Below are positions 1 through 11,154 of a DNA stretch of 64,000 bases, in pieces. Origin of the DNA: Falsirhodobacter sp. 20TX0035 (GTDB lineage Bacteria > Pseudomonadota > Alphaproteobacteria > Rhodobacterales > Rhodobacteraceae); contig NZ_JAQMHV010000001.1 of the NCBI RefSeq assembly GCF_028307215.1, forward strand, positions 62,001-126,000. The letters are read 5' to 3'. The number at the start of each line of letters is the position of its first letter. Positions within the stretch are counted from its first letter, which is position 1. A model generated the notes under the pieces. That model made no database searches. It was not told the origin of the DNA and was given only the letters and a program-made list of their open reading frames with translations. A program made the position numbers and the translations under genes.

Positions 1-43
1 TGGCCCGCTCCTTCTCGATCACCCAGACCGGTTTCTTGCTCAT
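1..43 (-). CDS. 5' end of an unidentified gene (partial)
   Basis: Only the first 14 codons are inside the window; they read MSKKPVWVIEKERA. The ATG at 43 is preceded by a good purine-rich ribosome binding site (AAGGGAG) seven bases upstream, so the start looks genuine. The short, basic N-terminus could fit an RNA-modifying enzyme such as a SpoU-type rRNA methyltransferase, but fourteen residues cannot decide this. It is divergent from the tRNA-Tyr gene, and the 109 bases between them hold nothing I can name. Confidence 0.55.
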   Translation of the reverse strand, partial: MSKKPVWVIEKERA

Positions 44-152
44 CGCTTGGCTCCCTTGGAAGGCCGCGACAATCGCCCAGCGGGCCCGTCGGCGCAAGCG
101 GAACTTTCCTGCTTGACGCCCGCGACGGGCTTCTTTATGTCCCGCCTCCAGT

Positions 153-236
153 GGGCGACGTGCTGCAAGGTGCGGCAGCGGACTGTAACTCCGCCGAGGC
201 GACTCGTGCCTGGTTCGATTCCAGGGTCGCCCACCA
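153..236 (+). tRNA. tRNA-Tyr (anticodon GTA)
   Basis: A full cloverleaf can be folded: a 7-bp acceptor stem (153-159 with 226-232), discriminator A at 233 and an encoded CCA at 234-236. The anticodon stem is GCGGA/TCCGC with loop CTGTAAC, placing GTA at 185-187. There is a long class II variable arm, as expected of bacterial tRNA-Tyr, and a T arm CCTGG-TTCGATT-CCAGG. The long variable arm and the GTA anticodon agree with each other, so the identity is secure. Confidence 0.96.
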
Positions 237-300
237 TCTTTCCTTCCCTCCGCGCGGCAAGCCATTATAAAGGTTGCCGAACGCTGCATTCGGGAAGCTC

Positions 301-1287
301 ATGGCACGTCAGTCCTTCAACATCCTCGCGATCGCGCAATCCGGCCGGCTGGAATACGAAGCCGTGATCCTGGCCGCCTCTCTCCGGCTGGCGGATCCCG
401 ATTTTCCGGGCACGCTGTTCATCGCCGAACCGCAGCCCGGCCGCCTGTGGGGGGACGAGGATCCGCGCATCAGCAAGAAGACCCGCGACCTGCTGCGCGA
501 GCTGGACGCCGAGATCATTCCCTTCACGTCCGAGGTGTTCGGGGCCGCCTATCCCAACGGCAACAAGATCGAGGCGCTGTCCGCCCTTCCAAACGAGCCG
601 TTCCTGTTTCTGGACACCGACACGATCATCACCGACAGCTTTGCCAAGGTGAGTTTCGACTTCGACCGACCGTCGGCGTCGATGAAGCGCGAAAACACCT
701 GGCCGCAGGAGGAGCTGTATGGCCCGACGGTCGGGGAGACGTGGAAGGCGCTGTACGACCTGTTCGACGTGCCCTTCGAACCGACTTTGGCCCCCGAAGA
801 GCCGGACGATTACTGGCAGAAGTACCTTTATTTCAACGCGGGCTGGTTCTTTCACAGCCGCCCGCAGGCGTTCGGGGCGCGCTATCTGGACTGGGCCGCT
901 CGCCTGTGGCGCGACCGGCCCGAGGTGTTGGCCTGCCAGCCGATGGACCCGTGGCTGGACCAGGCCGTACTGCCTTTGGTCATCGCATCCTTCGGCGGCG
1001 GACGGCCGGGGCCGGAGCTTGCGGGGCTGGACGGGGACGTGACCTGCCACTGGCGCGTCCTGCCCCTGATGTTCGCCCGCGAAAGCGACCGGGCCATCGC
1101 CATGATGAAACGGGTGTCCCAGCAGGCGCTGGTGCGGCCCGTGCTTCAGAAATACGGCCCCGCGCGGAAGATGCTGTATGACGGGCATGGCGACACCGTC
1201 CGCGCCCTGTTCGATCAGAACAACCTGCCCCGGAAGGAGCAGGCCATCCGCAACCGCATCCGCCGCGAAGGGTTCTGGACGCGTTAG
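301..1287 (+). CDS. Glycosyltransferase-like protein (nucleotide-diphospho-sugar transferase fold)
   Basis: A 328-residue protein. Near residue 105 it has a hydrophobic strand followed by Asp-Thr-Asp (FLDTDT), the layout of the DxD metal/nucleotide-sugar site of GT-A glycosyltransferases. The alternation of short hydrophobic strands and helices before that site fits the fold. There is no signal peptide or membrane segment, so a cytoplasmic or peripheral location is likely. ATG 301 is preferred to an in-frame TTG at 274; the ribosome binding site (GGGAAG) is weak. The stop overlaps the stop of the convergent SIMPL gene. Acceptor and sugar are unknown. The protein at 50714 has a comparable DTD site, but I see no close similarity. 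Confidence 0.6.
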   Translation: MARQSFNILAIAQSGRLEYEAVILAASLRLADPDFPGTLFIAEPQPGRLWGDEDPRISKKTRDLLRELDAEIIPFTSEVFGAAYPNGNKIEALSALPNEPFLFLDTDTIITDSFAKVSFDFDRPSASMKRENTWPQEELYGPTVGETWKALYDLFDVPFEPTLAPEEPDDYWQKYLYFNAGWFFHSRPQAFGARYLDWAARLWRDRPEVLACQPMDPWLDQAVLPLVIASFGGGRPGPELAGLDGDVTCHWRVLPLMFARESDRAIAMMKRVSQQALVRPVLQKYGPARKMLYDGHGDTVRALFDQNNLPRKEQAIRNRIRREGFWTR

Positions 1288-1961
1288 GTCGCGTCCGGGA
1301 TGTCAAAGGTGATGGTGACCTGGGACGACCGGCTCACCTCGCCGCCCGCGATCGGGGTCGCGGCCGAGGCTTCCATGCGGAACATCGGAACGGGGCCCTG
1401 CGCGCCGCCGCCTTCAGTGATCGATTCGATGTCGCCCAGCGGCACGCCCGCCGCGTCGGCCAGCTTGCGCGCGCGGTCCATCGCGTCCGCCACGGCCTGC
1501 TTGCGCGCCTCGTCGATCAGCGGCTTCGGATCGGCCACGTCGAAGGCCAGGCCGTTCAGCGTGTTGGCCCCGTCGGCCACCACCGTGTCCAGCACGGCGC
1601 CCAGACCGTCGATCTGGCGCACGCGGACCGTCAGCATGTTGTCGGCGGTGTAGCCGTCGATCCGGCGCGCCTGATTTTCAGCCTGCGTCCAGTTGGGGTT
1701 CAGCTGCAGGCCCGTGGTCTGGATGTCCGCCTCGGCAATGCCGGCGTCCTTCAGGCGGTCCATGACGGCCTGAAGCTGCGTGGCGTTGGCCTGCATCGCC
1801 TCGGTCGCCGTGGCCGCTTGCGTGGTCACGCCCAACGTCAGCGTCGCCATGTCCGGCACGGCGGCCACCTGTCCTTCGCCCGTGACGGTAATCCGGTCGG
1901 CCAGTGCCACGCCGGGCGCCGCCAGAAGGGTGCCCACCAACAGGGCCTTCAACATGTTCAT
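1284..1961 (-). CDS. Periplasmic SIMPL domain protein (DUF541)
   Basis: A 225-residue protein with a Sec signal peptide (LKALLVGTLLAAPGVALA) and then a SIMPL/DUF541 domain: the start ITVTGEGQVAAVPDMATLTLGV, the central MQANATQLQAVMDRL helix and the C-terminal strand QVTITFDI are typical. The family forms oligomeric periplasmic or surface proteins linked to oxidative stress resistance and, in E. coli YggE, to reduced reactive oxygen; the molecular activity is unsettled. The start at 1961 is chosen because AAGGAG lies six bases upstream; a much longer frame continues upstream but there it is only the antisense of the next gene. Confidence 0.85.
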   Translation of the reverse strand: MNMLKALLVGTLLAAPGVALADRITVTGEGQVAAVPDMATLTLGVTTQAATATEAMQANATQLQAVMDRLKDAGIAEADIQTTGLQLNPNWTQAENQARRIDGYTADNMLTVRVRQIDGLGAVLDTVVADGANTLNGLAFDVADPKPLIDEARKQAVADAMDRARKLADAAGVPLGDIESITEGGGAQGPVPMFRMEASAATPIAGGEVSRSSQVTITFDIPDAT

Positions 1962-2111
1962 TCCGCGCTCCTTCATGCGTGTGTGCCGCCAACATAGCGT
2001 GAAATTGCCGGGGCCCACGCGTTCTTCTTTCCCTCGGCAGAAAGCTGCTTTAACATCCTTGGCAGAATGGGAGGTCAACTCCCGCCCCCTTGCGACAGAG
2101 CAGACCATCCC

Positions 2112-4442
2112 ATGATCCCCGCTTTTGCCCTTGTCTTCAGCGAAGAAACCGTGACGCTCCTGCATCGGCAGGACGGCTGGACGCCGATCGACACGGTGGC
2201 GCTGGACGACCCCGAGCTGGCCGACCGCCTGTCGGACCTGCGCACCCGGGCCGAGGAACTGGCGGACGGCACGCTGGTCACCAAGCTGGCGATCCCCGCG
2301 TCGCAGATCCTCTACACCACCGTCCGGATCGAAGAAGACGACGCTGACGCCTCCATCCTCGCGGCGCTGGAGGGGCGGACCCCCTATGACGTGGCCGAAC
2401 TGGTCTATGACCGCGAGTTGCTGGACGGGCAGGCGCATCTGGCCATCGTCGCCCGCGAAACGCTGCACGAGGTCGAAGGCTTCGCCACCGATCACGGCTT
2501 CAACCCCGTGGCCTTCACCGCCCTGTCGCCCGAAAACCGCCTGCCCGAGGAGCCGTGGTTCGGCACGACCATGGTGGCCCCGCGCTTCGTGAACGGCGAT
2601 GTGGTGGAACGCGATGCGCTGTCCCTCCGCTCCATGGCCACGGCCCCCGCCGACCTGTGGGAGGAGCCGGTGGAAGAGGCCGAGGTTCCGCCCGCCGAGG
2701 TCGAGCCGGTCGAGATCCATCCGGAGCCGGTGAGCGAAGACACCTATCCCGATCCTGACGTCGCCCCCGTGCCCGAGGAAGAGCCTGCCCCGGCGCGCGT
2801 GACCGAGCCAGACGCCGTGGTTGTGGACGAAGCATTGCCGGACGAGCCGGTCCACGAGCCCAAGTCGTGGGAGCATCCGGAGCCTGATGCCGCCCCCGAC
2901 CTTCCCGAGTCGGCCGCCGATCACCTTCACGAACCCGTCGCTCGTCACGTCGACGAACCGGAGCCGGAACCCGCCGTCGCGCGCTACCTTCCCGAGCCGG
3001 AACCGTTCGAGCCGGAACCCGAACTTCGGGACCCCGAGCCGACCCTGCCCCCCGCCCCGCCCGAGGTGGAACCGGAGCCCCGGCCCATTCCGGAACAGGC
3101 GGTGCCCGCGGCACCCCTGCCAGTGTTTGAACATCCATCCTTCACCGCCAAGCCCACGCTTCGGGCCGAACGCCCCGCTGCCCCGCCGCGCCGTCCCGAG
3201 ATCAAGTCCGGTCGCGTGGCCCCGCGCGTCACCTCCGCCGTGAACGAGGCGCCGTTCGTCGATTTCGCGTCCAAGCCCTCGGGTGCCGACATGACGCCGC
3301 CGCCCCTGCGGGTGACGCAGCGCAGCCCGAAACCGGCCCCCACCGCCCGTGCATCCGCCCAGCGGAAGCCGCGCATGCTGGGCGTCGTACTGACGGTGCT
3401 GCTGCTTCTGGCCCTGGCCGTGATGGCGGCCTTCTCGTCCTACTTCCTCGACAGTGCCGCGCCCCAGGCGGCGAATGCGGGCGTGTCCAGCCGTCCCTCC
3501 ACCATGTCCTCCATGGCCGAGGCTACGCCGGCGCCGGCGACACTGCTCGCCGTTGCGCTGACGCAGGACATGCCTCTGCCGGCCGTGATCCGAACGGCGC
3601 AGGTTCCCATGGCGGCGGCCGACGAGCCGCCGGCAGCCCTTATTCTCGCCCAGGCCCCGTCCACGAGGCCCGCCGCGCCGCCCGATCCTCGTCTGGCGCA
3701 GGTATCGCCCCGGCCACGCCCGGCGCTTCCCATGGCCGCCACCGAAACTCCGACTTCCGAGGCTGCGTCCGTCCACACGGAGGCAGCCTCTGCCATTTCG
3801 GACGTCGCGCAGATGCGTCCGCGCCTGCGTCCCGAGGATCTGGCACCGACCGAAGAGGAGATCGCCGAGGCGGTGGACGAGGAAGGCGGCCTTGACGCCA
3901 GCCCGCGCCCGCTGATCCGTCCGGAGATGGCCGCCAACGCCGCCATCATGCCAAAGGCGGAGGATGAGGGCGGAACTGATCTGGCCGTCGCCGTATCGCA
4001 GAGGCCCGAGATGCGGCCGTCCGGCGTGTCCCGCGCCTCGGTGAACGCGGCGCTGGCTGCGGCGCTGGAGCCGCCTCCGGCCCCGCCCGTCCGCGCCGTG
4101 CCCGCCCCGGTGGCGGCACCCCCGGCCCCGGTGGCCACGCCGCGTCAGGCGCCTCCCATGGCCAAGGCGGAACCCGTCCCGACCGCGCCCAGCATCCCGA
4201 CCCGTGCCTCGGTCGCGCAGCAGGCAACGGAACAGAACGCGCTGCCGCTGGGCCAGACCAACGTGATCAGCATCACCGGAAAATCCTCGAACCGCAGCGC
4301 GCTGGTGCGGGGCAGCAACGGCCGCATCACCCGCCTGCGCGTGGGCGATCGCATCGACGGCGGCGTTGTGGCCGCCATCACGGAAAACGCGGTCCATTAC
4401 CGCAAGGGCAACCAGCTTTACGCCCTGAACATGCCCGGCTGA
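2112..4442 (+). CDS. Large proline/glutamate-rich single-pass membrane protein with PilP/GspC-like C-terminal domain
   Basis: A 776-residue protein. Residues 1-170 form a folded domain (FALVFSEETVTLLHRQDGWTPI...) that resembles the cytoplasmic actin-like start of GspL/PilM-type assembly proteins, though this is only a weak impression. Residues about 190-420 are a Pro/Glu-rich linker with many PEPEP-like repeats. One membrane segment lies at about 421-443 (LGVVLTVLLLLALAVMAAF). A second disordered, Ala/Pro-rich linker follows. The last 55 residues (VISITGKSSNRSALVRGSNG, then LRVGDRIDGG) look like the PilP/GspC HR domain of secretion and pilus systems. No other pilus or secretion gene is nearby. 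ATG 2112 is preferred over an earlier in-frame start. Confidence 0.55.
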   Translation: MIPAFALVFSEETVTLLHRQDGWTPIDTVALDDPELADRLSDLRTRAEELADGTLVTKLAIPASQILYTTVRIEEDDADASILAALEGRTPYDVAELVYDRELLDGQAHLAIVARETLHEVEGFATDHGFNPVAFTALSPENRLPEEPWFGTTMVAPRFVNGDVVERDALSLRSMATAPADLWEEPVEEAEVPPAEVEPVEIHPEPVSEDTYPDPDVAPVPEEEPAPARVTEPDAVVVDEALPDEPVHEPKSWEHPEPDAAPDLPESAADHLHEPVARHVDEPEPEPAVARYLPEPEPFEPEPELRDPEPTLPPAPPEVEPEPRPIPEQAVPAAPLPVFEHPSFTAKPTLRAERPAAPPRRPEIKSGRVAPRVTSAVNEAPFVDFASKPSGADMTPPPLRVTQRSPKPAPTARASAQRKPRMLGVVLTVLLLLALAVMAAFSSYFLDSAAPQAANAGVSSRPSTMSSMAEATPAPATLLAVALTQDMPLPAVIRTAQVPMAAADEPPAALILAQAPSTRPAAPPDPRLAQVSPRPRPALPMAATETPTSEAASVHTEAASAISDVAQMRPRLRPEDLAPTEEEIAEAVDEEGGLDASPRPLIRPEMAANAAIMPKAEDEGGTDLAVAVSQRPEMRPSGVSRASVNAALAAALEPPPAPPVRAVPAPVAAPPAPVATPRQAPPMAKAEPVPTAPSIPTRASVAQQATEQNALPLGQTNVISITGKSSNRSALVRGSNGRITRLRVGDRIDGGVVAAITENAVHYRKGNQLYALNMPG

Positions 4443-4449
4443 CATGCGA

Positions 4450-4474
4450 AAGCCGCGGCACGGGGCCGCGGCTT
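4450..4474. terminator. GC-rich hairpin between convergent genes
   Basis: A 9-bp perfect stem (AAGCCGCGG / CCGCGGCTT) with a 7-base loop, lying between the stop of the 2112-4442 gene and the stop of carD. There is no long T tract on either strand. It could serve as a bidirectional terminator, but that is inferred from position. Confidence 0.5.
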
Positions 4475-4497
4475 GCAAGGTCTCACGAGAATGGCGA

Positions 4498-5007
4498 TCA
4501 GGCCGCGCGGGACAGCAAGACGTCGTCCACCTGCTTCTGCGCGCCTGCCTCGTCGGTGCCTGACACGGCGGCAACTTCGCGTGTCAGACGCTCCAGCGCG
4601 GATTCGTACAGCTGACGTTCCGAATAGGACTGCTCGCGCTGATCGTCCGAACGGTGCAGGTCGCGCACGACCTCGGCAATGGACATCAGATCGCCCGAGT
4701 TGATCTTCTGTTCGTATTCCTGCGCCCGACGCGACCACATCGCCCGCTTCACCCGCGCCTTGCCCTTCAGGGTGTCCAGCGCCTTGGCCACCACGTCGGG
4801 ATCGGACAGCGAACGCATCCCGATCTCGGTCGCCTTGTGCGTCGGCACGCGCAGCGTCATCTTGTCCTTCTCGAACGAGATCACGAACAGCTCGAGCTTG
4901 ATGCCCGCGATTTCCTGCTCCTCGATCGAGATGATCTTGCCCACGCCATGCGCGGGATAGACGACGAAATCGTCGGGGCGGTATTCGGGCTTTTTGGTCT
5001 TGGTCAT
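4498..5007 (-). CDS. carD: CarD family transcriptional regulator
   Basis: A 169-residue protein matching CarD: the N-terminal RNA-polymerase-interacting Tudor-like domain (FVVYPAHGVGKIISIEEQEI) followed by a helical C-terminal domain (KARVKRAMWSRRAQEYEQKI), with the conserved Trp at about residue 91. CarD binds the RNA polymerase beta subunit and stabilises open complexes, notably at rRNA promoters. It is monocistronic by appearance; upstream lies a 190-base spacer towards fdxA. Length and motifs agree with alphaproteobacterial CarD. Confidence 0.93.
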   Translation of the reverse strand: MTKTKKPEYRPDDFVVYPAHGVGKIISIEEQEIAGIKLELFVISFEKDKMTLRVPTHKATEIGMRSLSDPDVVAKALDTLKGKARVKRAMWSRRAQEYEQKINSGDLMSIAEVVRDLHRSDDQREQSYSERQLYESALERLTREVAAVSGTDEAGAQKQVDDVLLSRAA

Positions 5008-5197
5008 TCGAATCCTCGTATGTCACCCGACCGACGACAAATATCCGCCCGAAACGAATTCCGGGGGATAAGGGGAGGGTTTTGTCGTTGGAACAAGGTC
5101 TCCGCGTCACATGCAGACGGGCATGAAGCCTGTTCTGCGACTGTATGACATGTTCATATCACAGAATCGGGCAGATTCCAACTGTCGCATGACAGAC

Positions 5198-5536
5198 TCA
5201 GTTGCCCTCGCCCGGCTCCGCGATGAAATACTTCTCCAGCTTGCCCGTCTCACCGTCGCGCTCGGCCGCCTCGGGCAGCGGGTCGCGCTTCTGGGTAATG
5301 ACCGGCCATTGGAGGGAGAACTTGCGGTTGAACTCCACCCATTCGTCCATCGCCGGTTCCGTATCCGGACGGATGGCGTCGGCGGGACATTCGGGTTCGC
5401 ACACGCCGCAATCGATGCATTCGTCCGGGTGGATCACCAGGGTGTTCACGCCTTCGTAGAAGCAATCGACGGGGCACACCTCCACGCAGTCGGTGTACTT
5501 GCAGGCGATGCAGTTGTCGGTGACGACATAGGTCAT
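5198..5536 (-). CDS. fdxA: 7Fe ferredoxin FdxA
   Basis: A 112-residue soluble ferredoxin. The N-terminus carries the cysteine spacing of a 3Fe-4S plus 4Fe-4S protein: [17 protein letters not shown] and then [12 protein letters not shown]. The C-terminal half (ending [13 protein letters not shown]) lacks cysteines and is typical of the FdxA type of proteobacteria. It serves as a low-potential electron carrier; its specific partner cannot be read from this window. It is probably cotranscribed with the S4-protein gene cluster upstream, with a gap of about 114 bases. Confidence 0.92.
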   Translation of the reverse strand: MTYVVTDNCIACKYTDCVEVCPVDCFYEGVNTLVIHPDECIDCGVCEPECPADAIRPDTEPAMDEWVEFNRKFSLQWPVITQKRDPLPEAAERDGETGKLEKYFIAEPGEGN

Positions 5537-5650
5537 AACGAATATCCGCTTGCGGCTGGTGGCACGTTACCTATTCCCCGTGCGGGAAAAGGGCAAGCGC
5601 CCAGCCAAAGGAAAGACCGGCGCCACGGGCGCCCCGTCCGGGCAAGAACA

Positions 5651-5944
5651 TCATTCCTGTTCCGGCACCTCAGAGGGAACCCCGTCCGTCAGATCCTGGT
5701 AAAGTTCCTGCGCTTCCGAGGCGGGACCCCGTCGCACGGGCAGATCCAGAACCCGGATGACGCGAATCCGGCCGCCTTGGGGAAAGGTCAGCGCATCCCC
5801 CGCCCCCACGGCGCTGGAGGGTTTGCGCGTCTTGGTGCCGTTCACCCGCACATGCCCGGCCTCGACCTCGGCCAAGGCGATCGTGCGGGTCTTGAAGAAA
5901 CGCGCCTGAACCAGCCATTTGTCCAGGCGCATCACGGGCCGCAT
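5651..5944 (-). CDS. S4 domain RNA-binding protein (Hsp15/RlmH-type heat-shock family)
   Basis: A 97-residue protein whose first 60 residues are an S4 RNA-binding domain (MRLDKWLVQARFFKTRTIA..., then GHVRVNGTKTRKPSSAVGAGD). It resembles Hsp15, which binds stalled 50S subunits carrying peptidyl-tRNA, but the basic C-terminal tail of E. coli Hsp15 is absent and the tail here is acidic. Its start lies two bases downstream of the helicase stop, so the two are very likely cotranscribed. ATG 5944 is used; an internal Met at residue 5 is possible. Confidence 0.85.
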   Translation of the reverse strand: MRPVMRLDKWLVQARFFKTRTIALAEVEAGHVRVNGTKTRKPSSAVGAGDALTFPQGGRIRVIRVLDLPVRRGPASEAQELYQDLTDGVPSEVPEQE

Positions 5945-5945
5945 G

Positions 5946-8675
<2,730 letters not shown>

Positions 8676-8680
8676 CGGCG

Positions 8681-9220
8681 TCAGATCTCCTGCCCGTCGG
8701 TTTCGGCCGTCAGCCGATCGATGCTGTCCCTTATCCCGGCCAGATGGGGATGTATAGCAAGCGCGGCGCGATACGCCTCGATCGCCTCTTTCGGGCGGTC
8801 CATCTCCTCCAGCATCAGGGCAAGGCCGGTGATGGCCGTGAAATGGCGGGGGTCCAGCGTCAGGACGTGGCCGATGTCGGTGATGGCAGGCCCGAACTCC
8901 CCCTCCTGAAAGAAGGCGGCCGCGCGCGCGTTGTAGCCTTCAGCGAAATCGGGCGCATGGTCGATCAGGGCGCTGAAATGGTCGATGGCGGCGGCCGTGT
9001 CGCCCGCGGCCAGCGCGTCCTGTCCGCGTTCCAGCAGCAGGTCCATCGCGGCGGATCCGGACTTCTGCCACGCGTCCTCGATCTCCGCCTCCAGCCGGGG
9101 GGCGTCCTGCTCCGAAGCGGTGGCCAGACGGTCATACAGCGCATCCAGATCGGCCGCCCCCACGGGGGACGCCAGCAAGATGGCAACAAGGGCATGGAAA
9201 ATCGGTCGGCGCGCTTTCAT
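8681..9220 (-). CDS. Secreted tetratricopeptide repeat protein
   Basis: A 179-residue protein with an N-terminal signal peptide (HALVAILLASPVGA) followed by TPR-like helical pairs: residues about 70-110 (AAIDHFSALIDHAPDFAEGYNARA) and two further repeats ending PKEAIEAYRAALAIHP. TPR proteins act as scaffolds; this one should be periplasmic. It is the first gene of the helicase cluster and is divergent from the SCP2-domain gene across 53 bases. A longer upstream reading frame has no signal peptide at its start and is not used. Confidence 0.82.
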   Translation of the reverse strand: MKARRPIFHALVAILLASPVGAADLDALYDRLATASEQDAPRLEAEIEDAWQKSGSAAMDLLLERGQDALAAGDTAAAIDHFSALIDHAPDFAEGYNARAAAFFQEGEFGPAITDIGHVLTLDPRHFTAITGLALMLEEMDRPKEAIEAYRAALAIHPHLAGIRDSIDRLTAETDGQEI

Positions 9221-9273
9221 ATATCCAACGTAACGCCGCAGGCGCAAAATACCAGAACCCCGAAGGAGTGCAG

Positions 9274-9558
9274 ATGGGAGAAGTGATCGACAAGGCGGTG
9301 GAACGCCTCGGCGCGCGGCTGGACGGGTTTGAAGGCCGGGCCAAGTTCGTCCTGAAGGGTGAGGGCACGATCCTGGCCGACCGCACGGGCGTGCGCGAAG
9401 GGGATGGCGAGGCCGACGTGACTTTGACGGCAACGGTCGAGGATTTCCGCGCGCTTCTGGAAGGGCGGCTGAAACCCGCGACGGCCTTCATGACCGGGCG
9501 GCTGAAGGTCGACGGGTCCATGCCCATGGCGATGAAGCTGGGAACGGCTCTGTCGTGA
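9274..9558 (+). CDS. SCP2 sterol-binding domain protein
   Basis: A 94-residue protein consisting of one SCP2 domain: the core RAKFVLKGEGTILADRTGV, the strand DVTLTATVEDFRALLEG, and PATAFMTGRLKVDGSMPMAM are characteristic. Stand-alone bacterial SCP2 proteins are small lipid-binding proteins. ATG 9274 has the ribosome binding site GAAGGAG five bases upstream, better than the GTG at 9268. The stop codon overlaps the GTG start of the following hydrolase, so the two are translationally coupled and may act on the same lipid substrate (inference). Confidence 0.88.
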   Translation: MGEVIDKAVERLGARLDGFEGRAKFVLKGEGTILADRTGVREGDGEADVTLTATVEDFRALLEGRLKPATAFMTGRLKVDGSMPMAMKLGTALS

Positions 9559-10409
9559 GGACGCTGGTGGCCGAAGACGGCACCCGGCTGCGCGCCCGGC
9601 GATGGGAGGGCGGGCCGGACACCGTGCTTCTGCTGCAAGGCCGCACCGAATACATCGAGAAATACGAGCCTGTCGCCGAAGCGCTGGTGACGCGCGGATG
9701 GTCCGTCGCGACGCTGGACTGGCGTGGACAGGGCGGGTCCGACCGTGCGCTGCCGGATCCGATGATCGGCCATGTGCGGGATTTTTCCGACTACCAAATG
9801 GACCTGCGCGCGGTCCTGCCCGTGCTGACGGGGCGCGTTTTCGTGATCGCGCATTCCATGGGCGGCCTGATCGCCCTGCGCTGGCTGATGGAGGGCGCGG
9901 ACGTGGCCGCCATCGCCTTCAGCGCGCCGATGTGGGGCTTGCCGATGGAAGGGCTGATGCGCCCCGTGGCCCATCTGGTGGCCGGCAGTTCCGCCGTCCT
10001 GAACCGCGCCGACCGGCCGGTGCCCGGCCTGACGCCCGCTCCCTATGTGACGGAAGCCCCGTTCGCCGGAAACACCCTCACCTCCGACCCCGAAACCTTT
10101 GCCCGGCTGAAGGCCGACGCGGCGGCGATGCCCGACCGGATGCTGGGCGGCCCCAGCCTTGGCTGGCTGGGCGCGGCCCTGCGCGAGATGCGCACCCTGA
10201 CCCCACGCCCCTGCCCGCCCGTGCCGGCGCTGGCGATGGTTGGGTCGCGCGAACGCGTGGTGGACGTGACGGCCATCCGCGCGCGCATGGCCCGCTGGGA
10301 CGGCGCCGTCCTGACCGCCATCGACGGGGCGGAGCATGAGATCCTGATGGAACGCCCCGAGATCCGCGCGGCCTTTCTGGACACGGCGGACGCGCTGTTC
10401 AGACGCTGA
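9555..10409 (+). CDS. Alpha/beta hydrolase, lysophospholipase-like
   Basis: A 284-residue serine hydrolase of the PldB/monoacylglycerol-lipase type. It has the oxyanion/strand region LLLQGRTEYIEKYEPVAEAL, the early motif LDWRGQGGSD, a nucleophile elbow AHSMGG near residue 99, and a late Asp/His pair around GAEHEILME. QGRTEYIEKY is typical of bacterial lysophospholipase L2 homologues. The GTG start overlaps the SCP2 stop (GTGA). The 3' end overlaps the convergent Anbu gene by 11 bases. Confidence 0.87.
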   Translation: MRTLVAEDGTRLRARRWEGGPDTVLLLQGRTEYIEKYEPVAEALVTRGWSVATLDWRGQGGSDRALPDPMIGHVRDFSDYQMDLRAVLPVLTGRVFVIAHSMGGLIALRWLMEGADVAAIAFSAPMWGLPMEGLMRPVAHLVAGSSAVLNRADRPVPGLTPAPYVTEAPFAGNTLTSDPETFARLKADAAAMPDRMLGGPSLGWLGAALREMRTLTPRPCPPVPALAMVGSRERVVDVTAIRARMARWDGAVLTAIDGAEHEILMERPEIRAAFLDTADALFRR

Positions 10410-11124
10410 CCTTCACAAAGGCGTCGCGCAGCGCGTTGGACCATGCCTCCGACATCTCGCGGAAGACGGGATCCCCGGCCTCGATCCGGCGCAGTTCGGT
10501 CGCGCGCAGATCGTCCCGGCGCACGCACAGCAGGTCCAGCGGCATGCCCACCGACAGGTTCGACCGCAGCGTGGAATCCATCGACAGCAGCACCGCCTTG
10601 CGTGCATCGTCCAGCGACGTCTGCGGCCGCACCACCCGGTCCAGGATCGGCTTGCCGTACTTGTGCTCGCCGATCTGCAGGAAGGGCGTGTCCTCCGTCG
10701 CCTCGATGAAGTTGCCCTCGGGATAGATGAGGAACATCCGCATCTCACCCCCCTTGACCTGGCCCGCCACGATCATGCTGGCCAGCGCGGATTGCCGCAT
10801 GGAGGCCAGCTTGTCGTCCACGTCGGCCCGCACATCGGCCAGCATGTTGCCGATGATCTCGGCCACCTTCAGCATGGACGGCGCCTTCATGATCGACGTG
10901 TCGCCATCGGCGTCGCGCGCCTTGATCTGTTCGCGCAGGCGGGCGATCGTGGTCTGGGTGACGGACAGGGATCCCGCCGTCATGATGGCGATCACGCGGT
11001 CGCCCGGCTCCTCGAACAGGAACATCTTGCGATAGATGGCGATGTTGTCGAACCCGCCATTGGTGCGCGTGTCCGACAGAAGGACCATCCCTTCATCCAG
11101 CAAGAGGCCAACGCAGTAAGTCAT
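10399..11124 (-). CDS. Anbu proteasome-type peptidase
   Basis: A 241-residue Ntn-hydrolase of the Anbu (ancestral beta subunit) family, related to HslV and the 20S beta subunit. After Met removal the mature N-terminus would be Thr (MTYCVGLL), with Asp17 (LSDTRT) and Lys32 (YRKMFLF) in the places of the catalytic triad. The long C-terminal half (LDRVVRPQTSLDDARKAVLL onward) is typical of Anbu and absent from HslV. It is last in a four-gene operon with ATP-grasp, alpha-E and transglutaminase-like genes, the conserved Anbu neighbourhood. Its substrate and any unfoldase partner are unknown. Confidence 0.93.
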   Translation of the reverse strand: MTYCVGLLLDEGMVLLSDTRTNGGFDNIAIYRKMFLFEEPGDRVIAIMTAGSLSVTQTTIARLREQIKARDADGDTSIMKAPSMLKVAEIIGNMLADVRADVDDKLASMRQSALASMIVAGQVKGGEMRMFLIYPEGNFIEATEDTPFLQIGEHKYGKPILDRVVRPQTSLDDARKAVLLSMDSTLRSNLSVGMPLDLLCVRRDDLRATELRRIEAGDPVFREMSEAWSNALRDAFVKVSV

Positions 11125-11154
11125 CGTTCATCCGTTCCTTTTCAGAACAGGACC

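Noticed and set aside
40-237. Minus-strand frame across the tRNA-Tyr gene
   Set aside because: It lies antisense to a well-supported tRNA and shares no family features.
1962-4574. Minus-strand frame extending the SIMPL gene far upstream
   Set aside because: This part is only the antisense of the plus-strand 2112-4442 gene; the signal peptide and ribosome binding site place the true start at 1961.
5008-5197. carD promoter
   Set aside because: TTGTTC can be found near 5100 on the minus strand but its spacing to the nearest -10-like sequence is 17-19 and the -10 is poor.
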